Part shown: positions 45,476 to 53,648 of the stretch, in pieces
How positions within the stretch are numbered: position 1 is the stretch's first letter
How the letters are laid out: the number at the start of each line of letters is the position of its first letter
Assembly: GCF_900312815.1 (NCBI RefSeq)
Contig: NZ_OMPE01000009.1
Location: 1,054,001-1,118,000 of the forward strand
Origin: Aquimarina sp. AU474
GTDB taxonomy: Bacteria; Bacteroidota; Bacteroidia; Flavobacteriales; Flavobacteriaceae
Direction: 5' to 3'
Length of the DNA stretch: 64,000 nt
Program-made: the position numbers and the translations under genes
The notes under the pieces: generated by a model
Told to the model about the DNA's origin: nothing
The model's input: only the letters and a program-made list of their open reading frames with translations
The model's database searches: none

Positions 45476-46138
45476 ATGAGTGAACTAGTTGTCAAAAGCC
45501 TTACTAAATCATTTCGGAAACAAATCGTTTTAAATGATTTTTCGTTTCAATGTAAAATAGGTCAAATAATTGGTGTCTTTGGAAGAAATGGATCTGGAAA
45601 ATCTACGTTATTAAAATGTATTTTAGGGACATTAAAATCAAACTCAATCATAATCATTATTGATGGCGAACATATAACCCCAAAAAAGATAATTCCAGAT
45701 GGCAGAATAGGATATCTGCCTCAAGATTCGTTCTTGCCAAAAGAAAAAAAGGTAAGAGATATTATTCCTTTAATTCATCCAAAAGGCGACATACAGGATA
45801 GGATATTTTATGCGCCAAATGTGTATAAAATTGATAACAAAAGAGTTGGAGAACTATCCTTGGGAGAATTGCGATATCTCGAAATTCTTTTATTAACGTA
45901 TTTGGATCATCAATTTTTGATGTTAGACGAACCTTTTTCGATGATACAACCAATATATAAGGATTGGATCAAAGAATTATTGCTATCTGCAAAAGAAAAA
46001 AAAGGAATCTTGATTACAGATCATTATTACGAGGATGTTTTGGAGGTAACAGATACCAACATGATAATCAAAGAAGGGAAACCTATTGCTATAAAAAATA
46101 AAAAAGATTTAATAAATCATGGGTATTTAAGGAAATAA
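45476..46138 (+). CDS. ABC transporter ATP-binding protein, degenerate LptB-like
   Basis: A 220-residue ATPase. Walker A is GRNGSGKST (36-44), the Q-loop is YLPQDS (Gln83), Walker B is LMLDEP (Asp151, Glu152) and the H-loop is TDHYYE (His183). The signature motif is LSLGE (127-131) instead of LSGGQ, and the D-loop, usually SxLD or GxDP, is SMIQP. The EPFSMIQPI and ILITDHYYEDVLEVTDTNMI segments resemble LptB, yet the exchanges make it an outlier. It is translated from a tightly linked gene behind the 93-residue membrane protein. The transported substrate is unknown. Confidence 0.8.
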   Translation: MSELVVKSLTKSFRKQIVLNDFSFQCKIGQIIGVFGRNGSGKSTLLKCILGTLKSNSIIIIIDGEHITPKKIIPDGRIGYLPQDSFLPKEKKVRDIIPLIHPKGDIQDRIFYAPNVYKIDNKRVGELSLGELRYLEILLLTYLDHQFLMLDEPFSMIQPIYKDWIKELLLSAKEKKGILITDHYYEDVLEVTDTNMIIKEGKPIAIKNKKDLINHGYLRK

Positions 46139-46214
46139 TCATGGGAATACGACACACTGTTTTCTGGAATAATTACTAGATTTGAAGTACGTAAACGAAA
46201 AGTATTTTGACACT

Positions 46215-46979
46215 ATGAAAATCATCTCTTATAATGTAAACGGAATCCGAGCAGCACTTAATAAAGGTTTTATAGAATGGCTACAACAAGCAGATCCAGA
46301 TGTGATTTGTTTACAGGAAATAAAGGCCAATCAAGACCAATTAGACCTTCGGGTTTTTGCAGATGCCGGCTATTCATATAACTATTGGTATAGTGCTCAA
46401 AAAAAAGGGTATAGTGGTGTTGCTATATTATCTAAAAAAGAACCTGACCATGTAGCTTACGGAACCGGGATAGAGTATATGGATTTTGAGGGCCGTAACC
46501 TAAGAGCTGATTTTAATGGGGTATCGATTATGAGTTTATACTTGCCAAGTGGGTCGAATATAGATCGATTAGAGCATAAACTAAAATACATGGCAGATTT
46601 TCAAGACTATATTAATACCTTAAAGAAAGAACATCCAAATCTTGTAATATTAGGGGATTATAATATATGTCATCAGGCTATTGATATTCACGATCCAGTA
46701 CGCAATAAAAATGTTTCTGGGTTTTTACCGGTAGAACGAGAATGGATTGGCAATTTTATGGATAGCGGATTTATAGATTCTTTCAGGCATTTTAATACCG
46801 AACCTCATAATTACTCTTGGTGGAGTTACCGGGCTAATTCTAGGGCAAATAATAAAGGATGGCGTTTGGATTATGGTATGGTAGCGCAACCTTTGCAAGA
46901 TAAACTAAAAAGAGCCGTTATATTATCAGACGCTAAGCATAGTGACCATTGCCCAATTGTGGTTGAACTTGATGTGTAA
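46215..46979 (+). CDS. xth: Exodeoxyribonuclease III / AP endonuclease
   Basis: 254 residues from ATG 46215 (MKIISYNVNGIRAALNKGFI), which is the canonical start of the ExoIII family; the frame begins earlier at 46182. Active-site residues visible: Asn7, Glu35 (CLQEIKA), VILGDYNICHQ (Asp, Asn), and the final SDHCPIVVEL (Asp-His). The RRNNKGWRLDYGM-like loop (NSRANNKGWRLDYG) is present. It acts in base excision repair as AP endonuclease and 3' exonuclease. Confidence 0.93.
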   Translation: MKIISYNVNGIRAALNKGFIEWLQQADPDVICLQEIKANQDQLDLRVFADAGYSYNYWYSAQKKGYSGVAILSKKEPDHVAYGTGIEYMDFEGRNLRADFNGVSIMSLYLPSGSNIDRLEHKLKYMADFQDYINTLKKEHPNLVILGDYNICHQAIDIHDPVRNKNVSGFLPVEREWIGNFMDSGFIDSFRHFNTEPHNYSWWSYRANSRANNKGWRLDYGMVAQPLQDKLKRAVILSDAKHSDHCPIVVELDV

Positions 46980-47011
46980 ATCTATTTGTCGCGCCAAAGT
47001 TTGTATAGGTG

Positions 47012-47036
47012 TCACACTGAGCTTGTCGAAATGTGA
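47012..47036. repeat. REP-like hairpin, copy 1 (CTGAGCTTGTCGAA core)
   Basis: TCACA and TGTGA arms (47012-47016 and 47032-47036) flank the core CTGAGCTTGTCGAA. The same core recurs at 47101 with different but again complementary arms. This core is a common dispersed repeat in Bacteroidota genomes. It lies 33 bases after the xth stop. Confidence 0.7.
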
Positions 47037-47097
47037 TTAGCATAAGATTAAAATTATGCGTTTGAGTAAATTATTTCTTGAAAAGAAGCAAATTGTA

Positions 47098-47118
47098 ATC
47101 CTGAGCTTGTCGAAGGAT
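47098..47118. repeat. REP-like hairpin, copy 2
   Basis: ATCCT and AGGAT arms (47098-47102, 47114-47118) enclose the loop GAGCTTGTCGA. It lies 22 bases before the OmpA-family start. If the OmpA frame is read upstream of its true start, it yields the LSLSKD peptide seen in many misannotated proteins. Confidence 0.75.
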
Positions 47119-47139
47119 AGACAACATAAATACGTAAAA

Positions 47140-48099
47140 ATGATTAAAAACATCGCTTGTATTGCACTTGTAGGATTAGTAATGTCCTCTTGTGTATCTT
47201 CAAAAGTATATAAAGACTTAGAGAGTAAGTATGCTAATCTAAAACGAGAAAACCGCAAGCTTGAAGATGAGTATGGTGAATTAAAAAAGGCAGGCCAAGC
47301 AGATAAACTGGCAATGGACCAGCTTCATGATCAATATGAAAAAACAAGAGCTGAACGAGATGAACTGCAACGTAATTATGATGCGGCCGTAGCCAATTAT
47401 AACAACTTAAAGCAATCGTATGATGCATTAGAAAAAAATAGCTCTGCGGCAATTGCAGCCAATAGTAAGAAAAATAGAGAACTGCTTAGGCAATTAGAAG
47501 ATAAAGAAAGAACATTGGCTCAAGAACGTAATCGCTTAGATACGTTACAACGAGATTTGGATGCACGATCTAAGCGTGTCGATGAGTTAGAAGGTTTGAT
47601 AGCTGCCAAAGATGCTAAGATGCAAGCCCTAAAAACTGCGATTTCTAATGCCCTACGTAATTTTGAAGGAAAAGGCCTTACCGTTGAGGAGCGTAACGGA
47701 AAAGTGTACATCTCTATGGAGAACAAACTGTTATTTGAGTCTGGTAGTTGGGCAGTAGGAACGCAAGGAAGAAAGGCTGTAAAGCAACTAGGTGAGGTAC
47801 TGGCTCAAAACACAGATATTGCGGTATTGATCGAAGGGCATACCGATAATGTACCCTACACAGGTAATGCACAATTATCTGGCAATTGGGATTTATCTAC
47901 CAAAAGAGCCACAGCAATTGTAAATATCCTTTTAGAAAATGGGCAGATCGATGCGCAAAACCTAACTGCTGCTGGGCGAGGAGAATTTGCTCCCGTAGCT
48001 AGTAATGATACAAGTGATGGTAAAGGTAAAAACAGACGAATCGAAGTAATCTTGACCCCAAAACTCGATGAGATTACCAAGTTGTTAAATGATATTTAA
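47140..48099 (+). CDS. OmpA-family peptidoglycan-binding lipoprotein
   Basis: 319 residues from ATG 47140 (MIKNIACIALVGLVMSSC), which gives a standard lipoprotein signal with lipidated Cys18; the frame opens at 47056, but that extension runs through the REP-like repeat. An alpha-helical coiled-coil (about 24-165) follows, then an OmpA C-terminal domain (about 190-315) with GHTDNVPY, NWDLSTKRATAIVNIL and GRGEFAP … KNRRIEVIL, which bind peptidoglycan meso-diaminopimelate. It probably tethers the outer membrane to the wall. A strong terminator follows. Confidence 0.9.
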   Translation: MIKNIACIALVGLVMSSCVSSKVYKDLESKYANLKRENRKLEDEYGELKKAGQADKLAMDQLHDQYEKTRAERDELQRNYDAAVANYNNLKQSYDALEKNSSAAIAANSKKNRELLRQLEDKERTLAQERNRLDTLQRDLDARSKRVDELEGLIAAKDAKMQALKTAISNALRNFEGKGLTVEERNGKVYISMENKLLFESGSWAVGTQGRKAVKQLGEVLAQNTDIAVLIEGHTDNVPYTGNAQLSGNWDLSTKRATAIVNILLENGQIDAQNLTAAGRGEFAPVASNDTSDGKGKNRRIEVILTPKLDEITKLLNDI

Positions 48100-48117
48100 G
48101 TATTGATATGATAAAAC

Positions 48118-48147
48118 AAAAAAAGCGACCATGTTGGTCGCTTTTTT
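48118..48147. terminator. Bidirectional terminator between OmpA lipoprotein and secreted protein genes
   Basis: AAAAAAGCGACCA pairs with TGGTCGCTTTTTT around a 3-base loop (48132-48134). It is placed between convergent genes and has A-rich and T-rich ends that serve both directions. Confidence 0.9.
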
Positions 48148-48165
48148 GTTTATTATCTTTTTATT

Positions 48166-48567
48166 CTATAACTCGTCAAGAATTGCACGAATTTCTGCTT
48201 CATTATTAGTTTTAGCATTTTCTTTTACGCGTCTTAAGACATCAAAAAACTTGTCTACAACCTTATTAGCCATCAAAGGATCGGTTAATTTAAGCTCTCT
48301 ACCCGTTGATGTAAGTAATTTGTAGTTATAATACTCAATAGGAACTGATTTATCTAATTCTTTTACCAAAGAAGTAGTTCCTGTGCTTTTTACAATAGAG
48401 ATTACATTACCATTGGCGATTACTCTATCAGTAATGTCGGCAACGTCTTTTGCTAAAGGGTACAATTCATCTGCATGAAGCCTATGAAGCTCAGCCCAAG
48501 ATTTTGATTGAGCTTGAACTGATAATCCTGCGCATAGCACAAATGCAAGTAGAAATAATTTTTTCAT
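48166..48567 (-). CDS. Secreted protein of unknown function
   Basis: 133 residues with a signal peptide (LLAFVLCAGLSVQAQ). The mature part is mostly alpha-helical (WAELHRLHADELYPLAKDVA, PLMANKVVDKFFDVLRRVKE) and ends in EAEIRAILDEL. It has no cysteine and no motif that I recognise. It is monocistronic and convergent with the OmpA lipoprotein gene. It is likely a flavobacterial-specific periplasmic protein. Confidence 0.6.
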   Translation of the reverse strand: MKKLFLLAFVLCAGLSVQAQSKSWAELHRLHADELYPLAKDVADITDRVIANGNVISIVKSTGTTSLVKELDKSVPIEYYNYKLLTSTGRELKLTDPLMANKVVDKFFDVLRRVKENAKTNNEAEIRAILDEL

Positions 48568-48868
48568 AATGTTTGGGTGTTAAAATAATGTATTATAGTT
48601 TATAGGTTAATTACACCGGTTACCTAACGTGATAAAATAAATTTTATTGTTAAAATAACCTTAAAAGGTGAGTCAAAATACTCAATTTATTTGATAAAAA
48701 CCAAAAAGTGTGCCACGGATTTAATAAACAAAAATAAAATACTTAATTATGCATATATTGAAAAAGCATACTGTTTTTATGTACAAGCATAAAGATAAGG
48801 AAGACAGGTAACAAAAAGAAGGTTGCCAAATGTTTATGATGTCCCATTAATTTAAAACTATAGAACCA
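48568..48868. other. Intergenic region, nothing clear
   Basis: An AT-rich gap between divergent genes. A 20-codon frame at ATG 48748 has no support. No consensus promoter, RNA gene or repeat is evident. Confidence 0.4.
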
Positions 48869-49375
48869 ATGAAGAGGCTACCTATTTTTGTACTATTACT
48901 CCTATTTGTGATCAAAGGAGTGAGCCAAGAAAGCGAAGAAGAGTATCAAAACGAGGAAGAATACCAGAGTGAAGAAGAGGCACAAGAAGAGGAGAACGTA
49001 GAAGTCAACTATATAGACATCTATGAGTATTTTAGTTTTACCAATGATGAGTATGCTGATGCCTTGGATAAGGTGAGTGATCTAGATCCCGCAGATCAAA
49101 ATGTTCTATATGCATTTGTATTAGAAGTCCAAAAAGATAAAGTATTAAAAGATCGCTTATTTGGGGAGTTGATCGCAAAACCTAAAAAAAAGAATCCTTA
49201 CAAGGGTAAAGACAGTATAGGATTTATGTGTGTCCTACGTGGTCTTATAGAAAACAAAACCGTATATAATGAAGTTATTAAAGACGGAATATCTGAGGGC
49301 CAGGCCAGAAATGTCGCAGCTCTAGCCGAAAGAACGATCAGGAGAAAATGTGGTATAGCCAAAAAAGTGGAGTAA
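48869..49375 (+). CDS. Secreted protein with acidic repeat, function unknown
   Basis: 168 residues with a signal peptide (LPIFVLLLLFVIKGVSQ). A very acidic low-complexity stretch with two EEEYQ-type repeats follows (about 21-45), then a helical C-terminal half (YIDIYEYFSFTNDEYADALD … GKDSIGFMCVLRGLIENKT … ERTIRRKCGIAKKVE) with two cysteines. I do not recognise a family. The start ATG has a weak purine-rich upstream region. Confidence 0.55.
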   Translation: MKRLPIFVLLLLFVIKGVSQESEEEYQNEEEYQSEEEAQEEENVEVNYIDIYEYFSFTNDEYADALDKVSDLDPADQNVLYAFVLEVQKDKVLKDRLFGELIAKPKKKNPYKGKDSIGFMCVLRGLIENKTVYNEVIKDGISEGQARNVAALAERTIRRKCGIAKKVE

Positions 49376-49475
49376 GTTATAGTACAAAACACAGGCAACA
49401 TCCTAATTATTAGGTATTCAGGATTATTATGCTATCTTTAATAGCAACTAAAATCTAACAAATACCTACATAATT

Positions 49476-50156
49476 ATGTTTATTATCTTCGGAACGAGAG
49501 GACTCAAACACACGGTTAATGAAAGTCCTATTTTATCAAACGCATGCCCAAATTGTAATAACGGAAACCTAGTAAATAAACTCTATCGCCGGTGGTTTAC
49601 CTTGTTTTTTATTCCTGTAATCCCTTTGGATGTAGTTGATCGATTTTATCAATGCGATAGTTGTAAAAGTGCCTATAATGAAAACATAAGAACTGTTTTA
49701 CAACAATCTCAAAATGAGATTGATGAAAGCCAAAAACGGGCTAAGTTAGTTTTTGGAAAAGCGCTAGTAGCATCGATGACGCATATGTCTATTATTGATG
49801 GAGATTTCGCAAAAGAAGAAGAGCGAGAGATTATGGATGCTATAGAAGGTTTTTCTGAAATGAAAGATGAATTATTGGCGATACATCACAATGTAAAGGA
49901 TAATGCGAACAAAGGTAATCAAGTGTTTAATTATTTAAATGAAGCACGAAATGCGTTATCTGCAGAGGCATTAATGAATATTTTGGCACAAGCGGCAGTG
50001 GTATTATTAGCTGATGGATCTATCGAAAAAGAAGAAGAAGATTTAATGAAAGAATATTTAATTGCTTGCGGACTACCCAAAGAGATGTATCAAACAATAA
50101 TTGATAAATTAAAACAAAAAGATATTTCTGAACTTAAAGAAGGGCAGTTAAATTAA
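49476..50156 (+). CDS. Zinc-ribbon plus TerB-like domain protein
   Basis: 226 residues. The N-terminal zinc-ribbon is CPNC (24, 27) … CDSC (60, 63), separated by a hydrophobic turn FTLFFIPVIPL typical of the zinc-ribbon-15-like family. The C-terminal helical domain (about 85-210) contains MTHMSIIDGDFAKEEEREIM and AVVLLADGSIEKEEEDLMKE, that is, two D-G-x-x-x-x-E-E elements as in TerB-like proteins. The biochemical role is unknown; TerB-like domains are linked to tellurite resistance and membrane-stress functions. It stands alone and has a terminator. Confidence 0.75.
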   Translation: MFIIFGTRGLKHTVNESPILSNACPNCNNGNLVNKLYRRWFTLFFIPVIPLDVVDRFYQCDSCKSAYNENIRTVLQQSQNEIDESQKRAKLVFGKALVASMTHMSIIDGDFAKEEEREIMDAIEGFSEMKDELLAIHHNVKDNANKGNQVFNYLNEARNALSAEALMNILAQAAVVLLADGSIEKEEEDLMKEYLIACGLPKEMYQTIIDKLKQKDISELKEGQLN

Positions 50157-50182
50157 AAAAATAACGTACCTATTAAAAATGT

Positions 50183-50212
50183 AAACAGCCAATCTTGATT
50201 GGCTGTTTTTTT
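50183..50212 (+). terminator. Terminator of the zinc-ribbon/TerB-like gene
   Basis: AAACAGCCAATC / GATTGGCTGTTT with a 2-base loop, followed by more T. It lies 27 bases after the stop codon. Confidence 0.9.
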
Positions 50213-50359
50213 GTTATATACAGAAAACGTAATACAACGATTGCTCTTTGATCTCTAAAATTGTTGATTCGACTAGTTCCCTAAATCAGATCTAGAGTTC
50301 CCTCATTCTAGGTTTTGCACATCACCATTTACGACTACATTTATACTATATAATACTTC

Positions 50360-50445
50360 AAGGAGGTGTTAAAAAATAAATAATTGATGTTTAGGTTGGT
50401 TAGTTGTGTGAAACGGATACGGCAACGGGGTAGTCGTGTCCGTTT
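50360..50445 (+). ncRNA. Candidate structured RNA or decayed leader before the PepSY-like gene end
   Basis: It contains AAGGAGGT (50360-50367), a full match to the anti-Shine-Dalgarno, which is rare in Bacteroidota. Next is an 11-bp hairpin AAACGGATACG / CGTGTCCGTTT (50411-50421, 50435-50445) with one G-U pair and a 13-base loop. A terminator follows at 50455. A frame starting at ATG 50387 is open but runs antisense into the downstream gene and is probably not coding. No known RNA family is recognised. Confidence 0.25.
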
Positions 50446-50454
50446 TAACTTAAA

Positions 50455-50481
50455 AAAAGAGCCTCATAACGAAGCTCTTTT
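50455..50481 (-). terminator. Bidirectional terminator of the PepSY-like gene
   Basis: AAAAGAGC / GCTCTTTT (50455-50462, 50474-50481) with an 11-base loop and A-/T-rich flanks. It lies 25 bases after the minus-strand stop at 50507. Confidence 0.75.
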
Positions 50482-50506
50482 TCAGGTTAAAAGGGTACAG
50501 TCAGTA

Positions 50507-50824
50507 CTACCCTTCTTTACTTGGGTCAAACCATTCGCCCCTAGCGTTTGTATAAACAGTCTTAGTTTCATTGTTTATGGCCAATATTAGCTTATAATTT
50601 TTATGGGTGTCAATATAAGCTTCGGTAATACTAGCGCCGGGATAATCTTTTTCTACAGCTGCTCTAATGATTTCAGAAACTTTACTTAGTTCAATTTTCT
50701 GATAACCATTTTGTGTTATCGCTTCTTCTGTCTTCTTTTCTGTGCTATTACTTTCTTGCGCAGTTGTATTGTGATACGAACATAATATGGCAAATACAGT
50801 AATTAGAATACTTATTTTTTTCAT
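50507..50824 (-). CDS. Small exported PepSY-like protein
   Basis: 105 residues with a signal peptide (ILITVFAILCSYHNTTAQ). A polar linker (ESNSTEKKTEEAI) is followed by one alpha/beta unit: KVSEIIRAAVEKDYPGASI, then TEAYIDTHKNYKLILAI and TKTVYTNARGEW. This helix-strand-strand unit looks like a single PepSY-type domain (as in the PepSY-like DUF2874 group of Bacteroidota), which is thought to inhibit or modulate proteases. The assignment is by pattern only. Confidence 0.55.
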   Translation of the reverse strand: MKKISILITVFAILCSYHNTTAQESNSTEKKTEEAITQNGYQKIELSKVSEIIRAAVEKDYPGASITEAYIDTHKNYKLILAINNETKTVYTNARGEWFDPSKEG

Positions 50825-51133
50825 TGGTTAAGATTTAGCAACCATTATAATGGTATACCTCTATTGATTAAGTAGAAATAATCATTCCATAATAGATTAA
50901 ACGAATAGACTACAAGTAACTTATTAATAATCAATATATTAATATACTTTAATTATGTAACAATATTCTGTGAACTGTAGATTTGGTTGTAATTATTGTA
51001 GATATACTTCACATTTTCGTAGAATTTATCTTGTGTTTTGATTGAATTTATTATGATAATTTTTGCATTAGTTTAAGGCAAGAGTTTCTACTTTTGATGC
51101 CATTAATCTACTAAATAACTATAGTGATACCTT
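50825..51133. other. Upstream region of the aldo/keto reductase gene
   Basis: A gap of about 300 bases between divergent genes with no ORF. It holds the promoter at 51063-51096 and is otherwise AT-rich without recognisable structure. Confidence 0.4.
51063..51096 (+). promoter_or_regulatory. Promoter of the aldo/keto reductase gene
   Basis: TTG at 51063-51065 and TACTTTTG at 51089-51096 (23-base spacing) match TTG/TAnnTTTG. The predicted leader would be about 30 bases. Confidence 0.45.
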
Positions 51134-52165
51134 ATGAAGTATACTACCTTACCTAACACCGATATTAAAGTAAGTAAAATATGCCTGGGGAGTATGACCT
51201 GGGGAGAACAAAATACAGAAGAAGAAGGCCATCAACAATTAGATTTTGCAATTGATCAAGGGGTTAACTTTATTGATACAGCAGAGTTGTATTCGGTTCC
51301 GGCAAATAAAGATACGCAAGGAAGTACCGAGAAAATTATTGGTACATGGTTAAAGAAAACAGGAAAACGAGAAGATGTTGTTATTGCAACCAAAATTGTA
51401 GGCCCTAGAGAGTTTGTAAAACATATACGTACAGGCGGGTTTACTAAAGCCGAGTTTACAGATGCTATTGATAAGAGTTTGCAACGATTGCAAACCGATT
51501 ATATAGATTTATATCAATTACACTGGCCAGAACGAAACACTAATTTTTTTGGAGTACGAGGATATCAACATGATGAAACAGACCAATGGAATGATAATTT
51601 TGGAGAGGTATTAAATTATCTTCAAGAATGCATACAGGAAGGAAAAATAAGACAGATAGGGGTTTCTAATGAAACCGCTTATGGAGTGATGCGTTATGCC
51701 GAAGAAGCTCGAAAAGGAGCTCCAAAGATGATTACTGTACAGAATCCGTATAATTTATTAAACCGAAAAGATGAAGTAGGTCTTACCGAGGTTTTACATC
51801 GCGAAAATGTCGGTCATTTACCATACTCTCCTTTAGGTTTTGGACAACTTACAGGAAAGTATTTAGAAGAAACGCCAAAAAACGGAAGGGTAACTTTATT
51901 TCCTCAGTTTGCAAGATATCATAACGAAAACTCGTTTAAAGCGACAAGAGCATATAATGAAATTGCCAAAAAACATGGTATTAGTTTAACACAAATGGCG
52001 TTAGCATTTATTAATGATCGCCCTTTTGTGACTAGTAATATCGTAGGGGCTACATCTTTGGATCAATTAAAAGAGAATATAGGTAGTATTGATATTACGC
52101 TCTCTGAAGAGGTTCTAAAAGAGATTGAAGCGGTACATGAGAATATCCCTAATCCGGCACCATAA
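51134..52165 (+). CDS. Aldo/keto reductase (Tas-like)
   Basis: A 343-residue NADPH-dependent oxidoreductase with a TIM barrel. The catalytic tetrad is visible: Asp48 and Tyr53 (FIDTAELYS), Lys87 (VVIATKIVG) and His130 (LYQLHWP). The loop NTNFFGVRGYQHDETDQWND and the QNPYNLLNRKDE segment are typical of the Tas/YajO branch of E. coli. The substrate is unknown. It is complete. It ends 1 base short of the convergent radA gene end. Confidence 0.92.
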   Translation: MKYTTLPNTDIKVSKICLGSMTWGEQNTEEEGHQQLDFAIDQGVNFIDTAELYSVPANKDTQGSTEKIIGTWLKKTGKREDVVIATKIVGPREFVKHIRTGGFTKAEFTDAIDKSLQRLQTDYIDLYQLHWPERNTNFFGVRGYQHDETDQWNDNFGEVLNYLQECIQEGKIRQIGVSNETAYGVMRYAEEARKGAPKMITVQNPYNLLNRKDEVGLTEVLHRENVGHLPYSPLGFGQLTGKYLEETPKNGRVTLFPQFARYHNENSFKATRAYNEIAKKHGISLTQMALAFINDRPFVTSNIVGATSLDQLKENIGSIDITLSEEVLKEIEAVHENIPNPAP

Positions 52166-52166
52166 G

Positions 52167-53534
52167 CTATCCAAATAAATACTCTACAACATCTTCAATT
52201 TTGGCAACTAGTTGAATTTTGATTTGAGTTTTTTGCAAGCTTATTTTATTGTATTTAGAAACAAAGATAGTAGAGAAACCTAGTTTCTCTGCTTCTTGTA
52301 TGCGTTGTTCGACTTTGGTTACTGGTCGTATTTCGCCAGCAAGACCAACTTCTGCAGCAAAGCAATAATCTTTTGGAATTGGGATATCCTCGCTAGAAGA
52401 TAATATAGCGGCAACTACTGCCAAGTCAATGGCCGGATCATCTACTGATATCCCTCCGGTAATATTCAAAAAAACATCCTTTGCTCCTAGCCTGAAACCT
52501 GCTCTTTTTTCTAGAACAGCTAAGATCATGTTTAGTCTTTTTAAGTTATATCCTGTAGCACTACGTTGAGGTGTGCCATATACTGCGGTGCTTACCAACG
52601 CTTGTATTTCTATCATCAAAGGTCTCATGCCCTCTAGAGTAGATGCGATCGCTGTGCCGCTAAGTTCTTCGTCTTTTTTAGAAATAAGGATCTCACTAGG
52701 GTTGTTAACTTCTCTAAGGCCACTACCTTGCATTTCATAAATCCCTAATTCTGACGTGGATCCAAATCTGTTTTTTAAAGCTCGTAAGATTCGATAGACA
52801 TGATTGCGATCTCCTTCAAATTGCAACACCGTATCTACCATGTGTTCTAGGATTTTTGGTCCAGCAATGTTTCCATCTTTGGTGATATGCCCAATTAGAA
52901 TAACTGGGGTTGCAGTTTCTTTGGCAAATTTGATTAACTCTGTGGTACATTCTCTAATTTGCGAAATACTCCCAGCGCTACTTTCTATATAATCACTATG
53001 TAAAGTTTGTATAGAATCTATAATGACTATATCTGGTGTAGTGGTTTCTATTTGTCTAAATATGTTTTGCGTTTTTGTTTCGGTAAGAATAAAACAATTA
53101 TCGGTTTTGGATTGTATGCGTTCTGCACGCATTTTGATCTGCTTTTGACTTTCTTCTCCTGAAACGTATAGCGTTTTATAAGGTAGTTTTAAACTAATCT
53201 GAAGTAGTAGTGTGCTTTTACCAATACCAGGTTCTCCTCCCAAAAGAGTTAAAGATCCGGGCACAAGTCCTCCTCCAAGTACTCTATTAAGTTCTTCATC
53301 ATCTGTATTGTATCGGGCTTCTTGACTAGTATCAATTTCTGAAATTCGTAGAGGTTTGGCAATAGCAGAAACCTTGGTTGCATTCGTTGCATTTTTCCAA
53401 TCTTTGTTGGTTGCTTTTTGAACTACTTCTTCGGCAATCGTATTCCATTCTTTGCAGGATGTACATTGCCCTTGCCATTTGGCATATTGGGCTCCACAAT
53501 TTTGACAGAAAAAAACAGTTTTGGTCTTAGCCAT
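52167..53534 (-). CDS. radA: DNA repair protein RadA
   Basis: A 455-residue RecA-like ATPase that drives branch migration in recombination. The N-terminal zinc-finger is CQNCGAQYAKWQGQCTSC, Walker A is GGEPGIGKST, Walker B is VIIDSIQT, the RadA-specific motif is ALKNRFGSTSELG, and the C-terminal Lon-like domain (about 280-455) has PLMIEIQALVSTAVYGTPQR. It is complete and of normal length. Confidence 0.96.
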   Translation of the reverse strand: MAKTKTVFFCQNCGAQYAKWQGQCTSCKEWNTIAEEVVQKATNKDWKNATNATKVSAIAKPLRISEIDTSQEARYNTDDEELNRVLGGGLVPGSLTLLGGEPGIGKSTLLLQISLKLPYKTLYVSGEESQKQIKMRAERIQSKTDNCFILTETKTQNIFRQIETTTPDIVIIDSIQTLHSDYIESSAGSISQIRECTTELIKFAKETATPVILIGHITKDGNIAGPKILEHMVDTVLQFEGDRNHVYRILRALKNRFGSTSELGIYEMQGSGLREVNNPSEILISKKDEELSGTAIASTLEGMRPLMIEIQALVSTAVYGTPQRSATGYNLKRLNMILAVLEKRAGFRLGAKDVFLNITGGISVDDPAIDLAVVAAILSSSEDIPIPKDYCFAAEVGLAGEIRPVTKVEQRIQEAEKLGFSTIFVSKYNKISLQKTQIKIQLVAKIEDVVEYLFG

Positions 53535-53595
53535 AAAAATATTGATGAGGTGTAAAAATACTATTATTTAGATTGAAAACTAAAACTGCGTACAT

Positions 53596-53626
53596 AAAAA
53601 AAGATCCCTTTTATCGGGATCTTTTT
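53596..53626 (-). terminator. Terminator between the esterase-fold gene and radA
   Basis: AAAAAGATCCC / GGGATCTTTTT around a short loop, with A-rich and T-rich ends. It ends the minus-strand esterase-fold gene stopping at 53649. Confidence 0.85.
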
Positions 53627-53648
53627 AGTGTATTTTATGTTATAAATT

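Noticed and set aside
47056-47139. N-terminal extension of the OmpA-family protein
   Set aside because: It is the translation of the REP-like repeat (LSLSKD type); the lipoprotein signal begins at 47140.
50387-50590. Small plus-strand ORF after the strong Shine-Dalgarno
   Set aside because: It runs antisense into the PepSY-like gene and passes through two hairpins; likely not coding in spite of the AAGGAGGT.
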